Position numbers and translations under genes: made by a program. Shown here piece after piece: positions 22,496 to 33,154 of a stretch of DNA of 64,000 nucleotides. Numbering within the stretch: position 1 is the first letter of the stretch; each line of letters opens with the position of its first letter. The notes under the pieces are model-generated. The model was not told where the DNA came from and made no database searches. It worked only from the letters and a program-made list of their open reading frames with translations. This DNA is from Pseudorasbora parva (taxonomy: Eukaryota > Chordata > Actinopteri > Cypriniformes > Gobionidae), in the NCBI RefSeq assembly GCF_024679245.1, contig NC_090179.1, positions 8,986,827 through 9,050,826 on the forward strand, given 5' to 3'.

Positions 22496-25195
22496 CTATT
22501 CTGTATTGGTCAAGTGCAATTGGAAAAGATGTGTCTTAAGATGTTTTTTAAAAATGGCTACAGACTCGGCAGCACGAATTGAGATCGGCAGGTCATTCCA
22601 CCAGGTGGGAACGGTCCAGGAAAATGTCCGTGAGAGCGATTTCATGCCTCTTTGGGATGGAACCACGAGGCGCCGCTCGCTCGCAGAACGCAAGCTTCTA
22701 GAGGGTGTGTAAGTCTGAACAAGTGAGTTTAGGTATATTGGTGCAGAGCCAGTGGTTGTTTTGTAGGCAAGAACTAGTGCCTTGAATTTGATGCGAGCAG
22801 CCATTGGCAACCAGTGCAGTTTGATGAAGAGAGGCGTAACATGCGCTCTCTTCGGCTCATTAAAGACCACTCTCGCCGCTGCATTCTGGATCAGCTGCAA
22901 GGGTTTGATAGTGCATGCTGGAAGCCTAGCCAGAAGAGCATTACAATAGTCCAGTCTGGAGAGAACAAGAGCTTGAACCAGGAGTTGTGCAGCCTGTTCT
23001 GATAGGAAGGGTCTAATCTTTCTAATGTTGTATAAGGCAAATCTGCAGGACCGGGCCGTTGCAGTAATGTGGTCAGTGAAGTTTAACTGGTCATCAATCA
23101 CAACTCCAAGGTTTCTGGCTGTCCTTGATGGAGATATGGTCGATGAACCAAGCTGAATGGAGAAATTTTGATGAAGTGCTGGGTTGGTTGAGAAAACAAG
23201 TAATTCTGTCTTTGCAAGATTGAGTTTAAGATGATGCTCTTTCATCCAGTCAGAAATGTCTGTCAGACAGGCAGCGATACGAACACTGACTGTAGGATCA
23301 TCTGGTTGAAATGAGAAGTAGAGTTGAGTGTCATCAGCATAGCAGTGATAGGAGAAGCTGTGTTTCTGAATGACAGAACCTAATGATGACATGTAGATGG
23401 AGAAGAGAAGTGGTCCAAGCACTGAGCCCTGGGGAACCCCAGTAGCTAGATGATGTGACTTAGACACTACACCTCTCCATGACACCCTGTAGGACCTACC
23501 AGAGAGGTAAGACCTGAACCACTGGAGAGCAGTTCCTGAGATCCCTGCCTTCTTAAGTGTTGACAGGAGGATCTGGTGGTTAACTGTGTCAAAAGCAGCA
23601 GACAGATCCAGCAGAATGAGCACTGAGGATTTGGAAGCTGCTTTTGCCAGTCTCAGTGCTTCAGTTACCGAGAGCAAGGCAGTCTCAGTCGAATGGCCGC
23701 TTTTGAAGCCGGATTGGTTGTTGTCTAGGAGGTTGTCCCGTTCAAGAAACATAGAGAGTTGATTGAACACAACTCGCTCATGGGTCTTTGCAATGAAAGG
23801 CAGAAGGGATACCGGTCGGTAGTTTTCTAGAAGTGCTGGATTCAGAGAGGGTTTCTTAAGCAGTGGGGTTACCCGAGCCTGCTTAAATGCTGTGGGAAAG
23901 GTTCCCATGTGAAGAGAAGTGTTGACAATGTGAGTGAGTGCAGGAGTGATTGAAGAAGAAATAGCCTGAAGGAGGTGAGTGGGTATAGGATCAAGTGGAC
24001 AGGTAGTAGGGTGATTGGAAAGGATGAGTTTAGAAATATCTGCCTCGGAGAGCGGAGAGAAGGATGGCAGCGTGTTTGTGTTTGTGGTTGAGATGTGCGG
24101 GTCAGTTTGTGGTGAGGAGAACTGGTTGCTAATGAGAGCTGTTTTGTTTGTGAAAAATGATGCAAAGTCATCAGCTGTAAGAGTTGATGAAGGAGGGGGA
24201 GGAGGAGGACAAAGGAGAGAGGAGAATGTTTTAAAGAGTTTGCGAGAGTCAGAGCAATTGTTGATTTTGTTGTGGTAGTATGTTGTTTTAGCAGTGGAGA
24301 CATTTGTAGAGAAAGAAGAGAGAAGAGACTGATACAAGGTAAGGTCAGCATAGTTTTTAGATTTCTGCCATTTCCTCTCTGCCGCCCTGAGTCCAGAGCG
24401 ATGTTCACGGAGAACATCAGACAGCCAGGGGGCAGATGGGGTGGGGCGGGCAGGTCTGGATGAAAGGGGGCAAAAACTGTCTAAGGAGGATGTTAGAGTG
24501 GAGCAAAGAGTGTCAGTAGCACTGTTAGTGTCCAGTGCTGAGAACTGAGCAAGTTGAGGGAGTGAAGATGATACCATAGTGGATAAGCGAGAGGGAGAGA
24601 GTGAGCGTAGATTACGCCGAAATGTAATCCGTGTAGGAGTACGTGTTGTATCAGGAGTCAGTATGAGGTTAAGAGTGATGAGAAAGTGGTCTGAGGTGTG
24701 TAATGGAGTAACTAAAGTGTTGTCCGTGGAGCAGTTGCGTGTGTAGACAAGGTCTAATTGGTTACCTGATCTGTGAGTAGCCGTAGTAGATACTAACTTA
24801 AGGTCAAATGAAGTCAGTAGAGTGCTGAAGTCTGCAGCTAGGTGTTTATCAAGATGGATGTTGAAGTCACCAAGCAGAATCAGAGGAGTGCCATCCTCAG
24901 GGAAGCTAGAAAGTAACACATCCAACTCCTCCACAAAGTTACAGAGGTGACCTGGAGGACGATAGACCACTACCACATGGATTTTAACAGGGTGAGTAAT
25001 AGAGATTGAGTGCGATTCAAATGAATTGGCCGGTAGAGACGGTAATGGATAATATTTCCAATCATTTGAGATAAGCAAACCAGTACCCCCACCCCTCCCA
25101 ATAGGCCGAGGAGTGTGTGAAAAAGTTAAATTGGTTGAGAGGGCTGCAGGAGTGGCAGTGTCCTCTGGTTTGATCCAGGTCTCAGTTAGGGCCAT
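22496..25195 (-). CDS. L2 LINE ORF2: endonuclease and reverse transcriptase
   Basis: 899 codons remain open. The endonuclease shows ALTETW (catalytic Glu), VVVYRPPG, LLGDFNIHLD, GNQLDLVYTR and HTSDHFL. The reverse transcriptase shows [43 protein letters not shown] and the YADD box in YHCYADDTQLYF, followed by LSRLDYCNALLARLP and the C-terminal HWLPMAARIKFK region. It nicks target DNA and reverse-transcribes LINE RNA. The true frame extends upstream to about 25410 (IPIGLWNCQSAVNKADFI) but a single TAG at 25205-25207 (minus) cuts it, so the first endonuclease strand is separated from the rest. The remainder is intact, so the element is a recent insertion. Confidence 0.93.
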   Translation of the reverse strand: MALTETWIKPEDTATPAALSTNLTFSHTPRPIGRGGGTGLLISNDWKYYPLPSLPANSFESHSISITHPVKIHVVVVYRPPGHLCNFVEELDVLLSSFPEDGTPLILLGDFNIHLDKHLAADFSTLLTSFDLKLVSTTATHRSGNQLDLVYTRNCSTDNTLVTPLHTSDHFLITLNLILTPDTTRTPTRITFRRNLRSLSPSRLSTMVSSSLPQLAQFSALDTNSATDTLCSTLTSSLDSFCPLSSRPARPTPSAPWLSDVLREHRSGLRAAERKWQKSKNYADLTLYQSLLSSFSTNVSTAKTTYYHNKINNCSDSRKLFKTFSSLLCPPPPPPSSTLTADDFASFFTNKTALISNQFSSPQTDPHISTTNTNTLPSFSPLSEADISKLILSNHPTTCPLDPIPTHLLQAISSSITPALTHIVNTSLHMGTFPTAFKQARVTPLLKKPSLNPALLENYRPVSLLPFIAKTHERVVFNQLSMFLERDNLLDNNQSGFKSGHSTETALLSVTEALRLAKAASKSSVLILLDLSAAFDTVNHQILLSTLKKAGISGTALQWFRSYLSGRSYRVSWRGVVSKSHHLATGVPQGSVLGPLLFSIYMSSLGSVIQKHSFSYHCYADDTQLYFSFQPDDPTVSVRIAACLTDISDWMKEHHLKLNLAKTELLVFSTNPALHQNFSIQLGSSTISPSRTARNLGVVIDDQLNFTDHITATARSCRFALYNIRKIRPFLSEQAAQLLVQALVLSRLDYCNALLARLPACTIKPLQLIQNAAARVVFNEPKRAHVTPLFIKLHWLPMAARIKFKALVLAYKTTTGSAPIYLNSLVQTYTPSRSLRSASERRLVVPSQRGMKSLSRTFSWTVPTWWNDLPISIRAAESVAIFKKHLKTHLFQLHLTNTE

Positions 25196-25650
25196 GAGGC
25201 TGAGCTAAGAATGAGTCCCAATAGATGAAATAAAGTCTGCTTTGTTTACAGCAGACTGGCAATTCCAGAGACCAATTGGAATAGAGAGTAAAGTAGCAGA
25301 GGATGTCAGGATATAGCGCAAATTATTAGGATTACGGCGTCTCGTGCGTACAGAGCGTGATTTACGAGTGCTAGTAGTTATAGTTGAGATTTGATAGCAT
25401 ATGGTGAATACAGATCAGAGAAAAGGCCAGATAGGAATTAGAAAAGAACTGAACATAAGTAATGAAAAGGAAGATGATACTCAAGTGCCTTGTCGGGGTC
25501 CTTGCTCAGGCGGAGTTGCGCTGGGAAGAGTTGAAGTCTTTACACTCGTTAGTCTTCATACAAGGAGGGCTTCACACTGCCGCTTCCGCTGACGCGGACT
25601 ATCGCGCTATTTATACTCACTTGAGTATCGTTATTGAAAGCAGCTGGGAA

Positions 25651-27014
25651 CGCCCCCAACAAACTCACTCCCAACGTGACAATGACCAAACAAATGCTAA
25701 CTCAACAAATGCTAAGGCCGGGGACACACTGCAAGCGTGGCGTTTCTGCTGCGTGTCAGCCGCGGGGCGGCTGCGCATGGTTTTCTCTGTCTTTGCACAC
25801 CAGAAGCATGTCTGACGCGGCGCTGCTGCTGCTGGGAAGCCCTATACTTCATGTTAAATATATATATATTGCCTATTGATACAGCAAAGACAACGTTGGC
25901 AGTAGTCTATTGACCATACATATATATGGTATTGACGGCAAAATAGGCTACAGAATATTTCGTTCTGTATTGATAGGTTTAATATTTCAAAATCGTTAAT
26001 TATGTTGTTTTTTATTATTACAAGTAGGCCTATATCTGCATTTATGTTAACCTAAAGACTTTCAAACATGAAAATGTCATTTATTAATATGTATTCGTGT
26101 CAAAATGGCATATAAACATCTTTTCCTATGCTGTTTTGCCTAGAAACGCTTCCAACACGCTCGCGTGTCGCGTGAAAAATAGGCGTCTCTTCTATTTGAA
26201 GCATGCACGCGTTTTCCGCGCGGCTCGGACCGCGCGTGAGCCGCGCGGCTGACGCAGGCAGTATGCAAGCACTAACCGGTTAACATGGGAGCCGAAATAA
26301 AAACGGACACGCCACGCAGCCGAGACGCTCACGACACGCTTGCAGTGTGTCCCCGGCCTAACTCCCACACACACCAAAACTAGTAATACACACCACTGCA
26401 CTACACAGACACACTTATTCAACACCAAATGAACAAACAATCAAATGAGAAGTTACAAACACTTACAGAGTAGTTGTCTATCAGTCAATTAATTGCTTCT
26501 CTCTAGCCAAATGTTAAACACACGAGGCTTTTAATACCTCGCTGGCCACGCCCCCAACAAACTCACTCCCAACGTGGCAATGACCAAACAAATGCTAACT
26601 CAACAAATGCTAACTCCCACACACACCAAAACTAGTAATACACACCACTGCACTACACAGACACACTTGTTCAACACCAAATGAACAAACAATCAAATGA
26701 GAAAAGTTACAAACACTTACAGAGTAGTTGTCTATCAGTCAATTAATTGCTTCTCTCTAGCCAAATGTTAAACACACGAGGCTTTTAATACCTCGCTGGC
26801 CACGCCCCCAACAAACTCACTCCCAACGTGGCAATGACCAAACAAATGCTAACTCAACAAATGCTAACTCCCACACACACCAAAACTAGTAATACACGCC
26901 ACGCCACTGCACTACACAGACACACTTATTCAACACCAAATGAACAAACAATCAAATGAGAAAAGTTACAAACACTTACAGAGTAGTTGTCTATCAGTCA
27001 ATTAATTGCTTCTC
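25651..27014 (-). repeat. Three tandem ~254-bp monomers, 5' UTR of the L2 element
   Basis: CGCCCCCAACAAACTCACTC recurs at 25651, 26549 and 26803. The spacing of the last two is 254 bp; the first pair is 252 bp once the 643-bp MITE and its 3-bp duplication are removed. The array lies directly upstream of the L2 ORF. On the minus strand each later unit has GGGGGCGTGGC followed by a TATTAAAAG box, so it may act as a monomer promoter as in mouse L1. Confidence 0.85.
25716..26358. mobile_element. 643-bp Harbinger-like MITE
   Basis: Perfect ends GGCCGGGGACACACTGCAAG and complement. A 3-bp duplication TAA (25713-25715 and 26359-26361) is confirmed against uninterrupted monomers that read ATGCTAACTCCC. 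TWA duplications are typical of PIF/Harbinger. It has no transposase. It inserted into the first L2 monomer and so is younger than the L2. Confidence 0.88.
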
Positions 27015-28030
27015 TCTCTATAATGCAGCTCACTGTCACCGAACGCGTCATTCATTGATGATATAAAACTCCGAACGAGTTTTCTTGCGTGCGTCCGTTT
27101 TTAGCGCGCCTTCATTATCGTTCAGTCTGACATTAATGCCAACTGAGATCTTATAGTGTGACATGGCTTACATCGGGGATCATGTTCATACAGTCTGACA
27201 AGGGACATTCGCAAAGGATTTTGAAAAATCGCAGTGTGCAGGCCCCATAACTAGGTCAGCTTGGACCAGGAATACTTCCCATAACACCTGATGTACTCGT
27301 TACATCATAAGAAGAGTGGCATCTACGCTAATATTAGACTCTCTGTTTATCCCGAGGTTTACTGTTGTCAGCCAGATTCGGGCTGTATCAGATCAGATGT
27401 TGGACCTGCGCCTGGACATGACCAACACATCCCTGAAATGTCTGCAGCGAGCGTGTCAATTAAAGGTCCCATTCTTCGCGTGTTTTCGAAGCTTCGATTA
27501 TGTTTAAAGTGTGCAATATAACATGAGTTCATGTTTCGCGTGTAAAAAAACTGTATTTTTCACACAATTTACTTATCTATACAGCGCTGTTTTCTCTGTC
27601 CTAAAAACGGTCCTTGCCACATTGACAAGACATCCTGAATAAACTTGTCTATCTTTCAAATAATCTTACGAATATCTATTTACCTAATATGCAAGGCCTG
27701 TAACGTTGCCAGAATTATAATCATACACTATTTTTTCGTCGACTAGGCCTGGTTTCTCCCAAGGTTTTTTCTCCATTCTGACCCTGAAGGAGTTTTGGTT
27801 CCTTGCAACTCTTGCCTTTGGCTTTTGGCTTGCTCAGTTGGGGACACCTAAATTTCATCTATATTACCGATCTGCCCGCATTGACACTATAAGATAATTG
27901 AAATTAGCTGATAACATCACCGTTTTCACCAGAGCAGCTGTACAGCCGAATCCAATTCTGTTTAACATTGTAAAGCTGCTGTGAAACAATTGGACTTGTA
28001 AAAAGCCCTATATAAAAAAATGTGATTAAC

Positions 28031-28510
28031 TTTACTGTATTTTACTTTACTAAAAGAGTTTGTACTATTTATTAGAAATAAACTTTGTTTCTCTTTCCAG
28101 AAATTCAAAATGGAAAATACAATAGGATTTTCTAAAACCCCACACTATAGCTTCTCTATATCAAATATCTAAATGTAATCAGGTTACTGTAGGACAAGGT
28201 CTAACTATGTCCAACACCATTTGTGTTTGTGGATATAGCCAACACTGACCTGTGATCTTTCTCACAAACTAAAGCCAATGAAACCAAGCTTCAAAACAGA
28301 GAGCTTGCTAGCTAGCACCAACATGCACTTTTGATCCCACAAACTCAAACTGGACTGTGAATCAGAATATGGTGACCACATAGTTTCTGAGCCTGTGTGT
28401 GATTATTTACATTGTGCTCATAAAAAGTGTCAAAGTAGCTAATCCTTCTGACAATTTCTTCAACCGTGTTACCCTTCGAACATTTTTTTTTAAAAAATAC
28501 CTTATAAACA
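28031..28510. other. Stretch without a gene
   Basis: Between the LINE tail and the second Tc1 element. Nothing recognised. Confidence 0.4.
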
Positions 28511-29048
28511 TACAGTGGTTTGAAAATGTGTTTGCCCCCTTGTTAAATATGATAAAAGGTGGCTGTAAAAAAAGATATCTGCATTGTTAATCATTTTGAT
28601 ACTTTATTAAAAAAATATATATCAGACCTTTCATTGAAGTAAAATACCTGAAAGTTGGAGGAAATCACATAATGAAATAAATGTTTCTCCAAAACACGTT
28701 GGGAATAATTATTTTACGCCCGATTAGTTTGGAGAACACTTCCCAGCCAACACAACTATGTGGGGCCCAAAGGGGTTGCACATGGGCTGATATCTGGGGC
28801 CCACCTGGGCTACCCACCTGGGCTACCCAACTGGTACCCAGCTAAATTTTATCCTCAGTTTCCATGGAGGCCCTCCATGGGTTAGCCCAGATGTATTGAT
28901 TATGGGTCTCTTGATGGGCTCAAACTAGGCCCATACGGGTAACCCAGGTAGCACCCATTTGGGGCCTACATGGGTCTGCCCATATGGGTTGATGACGGGA
29001 CCCAGATAGTGTTTTGTAGGGCTCTTATGGGCCACAACAGGTATACAG

Positions 29049-29052
<4 letters not shown>

Positions 29053-29123
<71 letters not shown>
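29053..29123. repeat. (AT)n microsatellite
   Basis: About 35 AT units within the preceding TIR element. Open frames across it are artefacts. Confidence 0.95.
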
Positions 29124-29126
<3 letters not shown>

Positions 29127-29757
29127 TTACCATATTTTCTGTTTGGGTTATTTTATAGTAAACCCCTAAATACAAACATTACATGTAATCCCCTAACTAC
29201 AATAAAATGTTAAAAGGTATTCAATTAACAGAAACCAGTAGTTCATGCTTTAGTTTATAATGCAAGGTTTATTTGGAATAATTTGAAAATGACTGCATTT
29301 ACAACTTTATAATACAAAAGTATCAAAAAGTACAGTCTAAGATAAAAGTATTTCACAAACAAATAAAAGAAAACCAGTGCAGCTCGACACTCCCCTGTCA
29401 GTCAGTGCCCTTTGAAAAAGACCAAACAAATTAATCAACCATTATGCCTCTTTTTTACTCCCTTTTTCACAGTTAAAGCCTTTTGGTACCCCACATCAAG
29501 TTGATCTAGATGAAATGCTCAGCAGGGTCAGACAAAAACAGATGGCGAAGAAACAACACACACTAACTGCCAAATAATTAAGAATTAAGGTGAAGAATTA
29601 AGTGTGAAACCATCAGAAACCCTTTAGTCTCCAGCACCACAATTTTGCTGCAACCAACCTGGAGTCTCCAGAAGTCCAAAATGTCAGGACCTCAGAGACT
29701 TCAGTTAAAGAATCCTAAAAAAATGACCCCACTTAATAAGAATCACAAGCAGATATG
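29124..29757. other. Interior of the TIR element, no gene
   Basis: AT-rich, no domain-bearing frame and no further element recognised. Confidence 0.4.
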
Positions 29758-29764
29758 TTGTAAA

Positions 29765-29965
29765 CAACCCGATCACACATAAATGTGTATAAATAGTACG
29801 AGTGTGCAATGTTGTGTAATGTATACGCCAAAACTCATAAAGTGCGTATCATACGCATGCGAAAAACAGCGTATCATATGCACGCCAAAATTAGTTTTGG
29901 CGTGTATATTCCACGACATTGCACAATCATACTATTTATTCACATTTTTCGTGAGATCCGGCTGA
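29765..29965. mobile_element. Foldback element, copy B (short form)
   Basis: Same family as 6136-6463: CAACCCGATCACACATAAAT start, GTATAAATAGTACGAGTGTG, CGCCAAAACTCAT, then the complementary arm. It lacks most of the internal repeat units and is 201 bp. A 7-bp duplication TTGTAAA flanks it (29758-29764 and 29966-29972). Confidence 0.75.
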
Positions 29966-29989
29966 TTGTAAAATACATGGTTATGGTGT

Positions 29990-30125
29990 CAAACCTTTCT
30001 TGGAGTATCACAGCCCTGCAGATTTTGTATGTCTCCCTATATCTGACACACCCATTTCAGGTCTTGCAGTCTCTACTAACGAGCTCATGAGTTGAATCAG
30101 GTGTGATAGATGAGGGCGACATACA
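29990..30125 (+). mobile_element. Partial hAT-like palindromic MITE
   Basis: GCCCTGCAGATTTTGTATGT and GAGTTGAATCAGGTGTGATA match the complete copies at 30239-30434 and 43582-43771. The right end is lost. Confidence 0.65.
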
Positions 30126-30238
30126 CAATCCTATAATTATTTATAAAGTAAAGATCCTGGTGTAACCTACTAATAATGACTCAGTATTTCCAAATCCTTC
30201 CAAAGACATTACAAATTATCTGGAACAGTACTATAAAG

Positions 30239-30434
30239 CAGTGGTTTTCAAACCTGTCCTGGAGGCATCCTAGCCCTGCACATTTTGTGTGTCTCCTTTA
30301 TCAGACACACCCAATGTAGTTCTTGCAGTCTCAACTAACGAGCTAATGAGTTGAATCAGGTGTGATACATATGAGGGAGACACACAAAATGTGTAGGGGC
30401 TGGTGTGCCTCCAAGACAGGTTTGAAAACCACTG
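30239..30434. mobile_element. hAT-like palindromic MITE
   Basis: The ends are CAGTGGTTTTCAAACCTGTC and its near complement, and much of the 196 bp is palindromic. The flanking 8 bp (CTATAAAG and CCCTAATG) agree only partly, but the sister copy at 43582-43771 has a clear 8-bp duplication. Confidence 0.78.
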
Positions 30435-30920
30435 CCCTAATGTCTTACTATATTGGATATCTTTTGTGCATTTGTTATTTGAATTAGCAAAAAACGGGGG
30501 GAAAGCACAGGCAGCTGAGTGAGGAGAAGGATAAAGCTCCTCAGATCTAATTGCTCAGTGGAAACTAGTTGTTCTGTGACAAAATAAATATTTATTAAAG
30601 ATCTATGGAAAATGAAATATTTAAGGATGGAAATATTTCATTTAATGTGCACACTTTTTGAATAAAAAAGTGCCAAAATGGTCCCTGTATGGCGCTGTTC
30701 TGTGAGAACAAAATAAACTCTTTTTTTGCTTTTTCTTCAGCTTTTTATGCCTGTTAACACTATATGGCAGGATATTTGGTAAAATTACTGATCAGGGAGT
30801 CAGCCCATTGACGTATGTCCTAATCAGTGCCCTGACTAGTGTACTAGTAAAATGATTGAGACACGCCTTATCTCCACATGGGAGAAGTTTCGCTTCTTTG
30901 CCGTCTTCCGTTTCCGCCAT

Positions 30921-32616
30921 TGGCCCTCATTTATCAATCTTGCGTAGAAACGGGCGTATATGTTGGCGTAAGATTATGCTTACACTCTAGCCTAGAAATC
31001 TAGACGCACCCTAGTAGCAGCAAATTTAATCTGCCCCAGAGTGTCGTCTAGCAACTCTCAATACCCTTCTGAGCTGTATTCGCCTAACTCTTGCCGGGCC
31101 AATCACTTCATGTATAGAGTCGGTGGGCGGGGCCATAATGACGACGTCCGAGTTGCGTTTGCGTGCTTCTAGTAAACACAGAAACTGGCGAACGGCGGTC
31201 TTTCGAATCAGCTTTGGCCGCGACTCTGGAAGACTTGGAGTTAAGCTTTTCTCTGAGAAAAGAACAAAGAACGGCACTGAAGTCATTCTTAAAAAGGGAA
31301 GATGTGTTCGGAGTTTTGCCGACCGGATACGGCGAATGTTTAATCAGTCAACAAGCTCTGTTTCACTTTCGTTGCTCTGGTTGGTGTAGGGCTATCCTAT
31401 CGTGTGCAGAGGGAGTTTGAAAGACAACCGTTTATCCGCCCCTCGGATTGAGCTGTCAATGGTGAGTTTCCAGACCAAACATCTTGATGTGGGTCTGGCT
31501 TGTCAGGCTACTTACCCTCCTCTCACCGCCTGATTTATGAAGCTGTGCGCACCTCTGCAATCCAGGTGTACGCAATACTTGCCCTTGATAAATGCTGCGG
31601 CTGAAAACGATCGTCATTAGAATAAAACGCCCCTATATATTCAAGTCTCCGCCTCCCCCACCCCCTCATTTTACGCCCTGACTGAACTAGTGAGATGAGA
31701 CGATCACCAGGGAAGTGGAAAAAAAACGAAATTGTTTTATTTGGGAGTTTAAAGAGTGAGATTAAAGGCACCCACAAAAACAAAATATGGACCTAAATTA
31801 CGAGTAGGCCTACTGTTAATAGTGTGGGGGTTGAGAACCGCACTCTAGCAGTTTAAATAGCTGTTTGGATGAGAAATTATCAATGCATTATTTTACAGAA
31901 CATGTTTTGAAACAATTAGCATTTAATTTGGTATCACGGCACATGTAGGCTATTGGGGTGTACAATAGTGATGATGATGTGATGTGGAGTACCATTCATT
32001 AATAATGTATAAAACATTAATAATAGCATGACAATTTGTAAGATTCTTCTTCTTATTATGATTTTTATTATTAATGACGCTTATTGTTATTTAGAAGAAG
32101 AATGTTGTTATTATTAATTTTATTATTAGTATTATTAAAAAGAAGAAGAATGTCAATTTTATTATTTTGTCAGTCTGAATTATTTTCAGTCCCAGTTTGT
32201 GCGCAGCTGCCGGGCCTAACCCAGAAACGTCAGGTAAAGCGCACAGGCTCGCAGAGTCGCAGCTGGAGGAATACATATGCCTTCAAATCAAATGCTTTGG
32301 TATAGTCACACAAATTAAACATTGAAGTCCATGTTCCACATAAATAAACACTGAAGTTTATAATTACTATGTTGTTGTTGTTGTTGTTTTTACAGTGGGT
32401 CATAATATAGCATATCTTTGTCAGTGCGTTTTGTGGTGGTAGGAATTGTTTTTCTGTGCATTTTCGCAACTCAAACGTGCGTACACCACCTCGTAGGATT
32501 TGAGCGTGCCGTACGCCAACGTCCATATTGATAAATCTCAAAGTCACCATGGGTTTGGGTGTATGCAAGGTGTACGCTGGAAATTTGGTGTACGCACTTT
32601 TGATAAATGAGGGCCA
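30921..32616. mobile_element. TIR element ending TGGCCCTCATTTATCAA
   Basis: TGGCCCTCATTTATCAA at 30921 is repeated in complement at 32600-32616. Subterminal GCGTA and TACGC motifs occur at both ends. No transposase is present. The target duplication is unclear. It contains the 523-bp element at 30988-31510 and an (A/T)-rich core at about 31900-32400. Confidence 0.75.
30988..31510 (+). mobile_element. Small TIR element carrying a helicase gene fragment
   Basis: The ends TAGCCTAGAAATCTAGACGC and, complemented, TAGCCTGACAAGCCAGACCC match at about 14 of 19 positions after the shared start. Inside, the plus frame from 31163 reads ELSFSLRKEQRTALKSFL then EDVFGVLPTGYGECLISQ. This looks like the Q-motif/Walker A start of a RecQ-like DEAD-box helicase. 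The P-loop lysine is replaced (GYGEC where GYGKS is expected) and the fragment stops soon after, so it cannot be a helicase. It looks like a host or transposon exon piece captured by a MITE. Confidence 0.6.
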
Positions 32617-33154
32617 TTGTGTTTAAGTTTCAAAATAACAATACAATTTGTGTATTGTCTACCCATATAATCAACCTTTGGAATTGACTGTGTTTGCACT
32701 TTTAACTGTGAATGAATTAGACCAATGTGTAGCCCATTTTCAACCCATGTACTAATTTTCCATTAGTGAACCATCTAGGTCCCACATAAGGAGCCCAGCT
32801 GGGTTTGCCCATGTGGGACCTACTTAGTTCAGCCAAGTGGGCCCCAAATAAGATGCCCATTTTTCATCCCATGCCCACTCTGTACCGCTGTAGCCCATGT
32901 TTAAACCACATGGGCCCCACATGCACGTGTTGGCTGGGTTCTTCTTCTCTTTAGTTCAGAAAGCTACTTTTGTTTTTTTCACCTCTCCATAGAAAGTTTG
33001 AAAACTAACTGACACTACTGGAACTTCAAACGAGACTATGGTCAGATGACGCAAACAATTTAGCTTTTTTTTTTGCAGCAAACACTTAAGACGGGTTTGG
33101 TGCACACAGGGATAAAAAAGTACCCCATGTGTAAAATTAAATATATATATTTAA

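Larger units (their letters stand above)
21994..27018 (-). mobile_element. Full-length L2-clade LINE with 5' tandem monomers
   Basis: On the minus strand it has a 5' tandem monomer array, an endonuclease/RT ORF, a 3' UTR and a 3' end with the L2 signature (plus strand: CATTTAGCAGACG then AGCGACTTAC at 22000-22040). A 6-bp duplication TATAAT flanks it (21988-21993 and 27019-27024), which proves the insertion limits. The 3' UTR contains two diverged copies of a unit starting CCATCTACAACAAAAACTCA (about 22170 and 22342). It is interrupted by a MITE at 25716-26358. Confidence 0.85.
21668..27246. mobile_element. TTAA-site DNA transposon interrupted by an L2 LINE
   Basis: The ends AGCCGGGTGCACACTGTGCG and, complemented, GGGGCCTGCACACTGCGA are imperfect inverted repeats, flanked by TTAA (21664-21667) and ATAA (27247-27250, one mismatch). 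Without the nested L2 it is about 0.55 kb with no ORF. TTAA duplication suggests piggyBac or Kolobok mobilisation. Confidence 0.7.
21630..28030 (+). mobile_element. 5'-truncated LINE 3' UTR, split by a nested insertion
   Basis: ATTATTCAAATCAGTTAAAT at 21630 and GGCTGCATTA to 21666 match 37215-37252. The match resumes at 27251 (CTAGGTCAGC) and runs to about 28030 (GGTTGCCAGA, CTGATAACATCAC, GTAAAGCTGCTGTGAAACAA). The same sequence is continuous at 37215-38060, so about 5.6 kb was inserted here. No coding part is present; it belongs to the L2/CR1-like family seen at 36320-38098. Confidence 0.8.
28742..32938. mobile_element. TIR element with GGGCCC/CATGGGC-rich subterminal repeats
   Basis: The ends CCCAGCCAACACAACTATGT and, complemented, CCCAGCCAACACGTGCATGT agree at most positions. 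Both subterminal regions (28765-29040 and 32720-32930) are packed with short GGGCCC, CATGGGC and GCCCA motifs in both orientations. A 2-bp TT flanks each side, which is too short to assign a superfamily. The middle is filled with later insertions and no transposase was found. It sits inside the Tc1 at 28513-34521. Confidence 0.72.
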
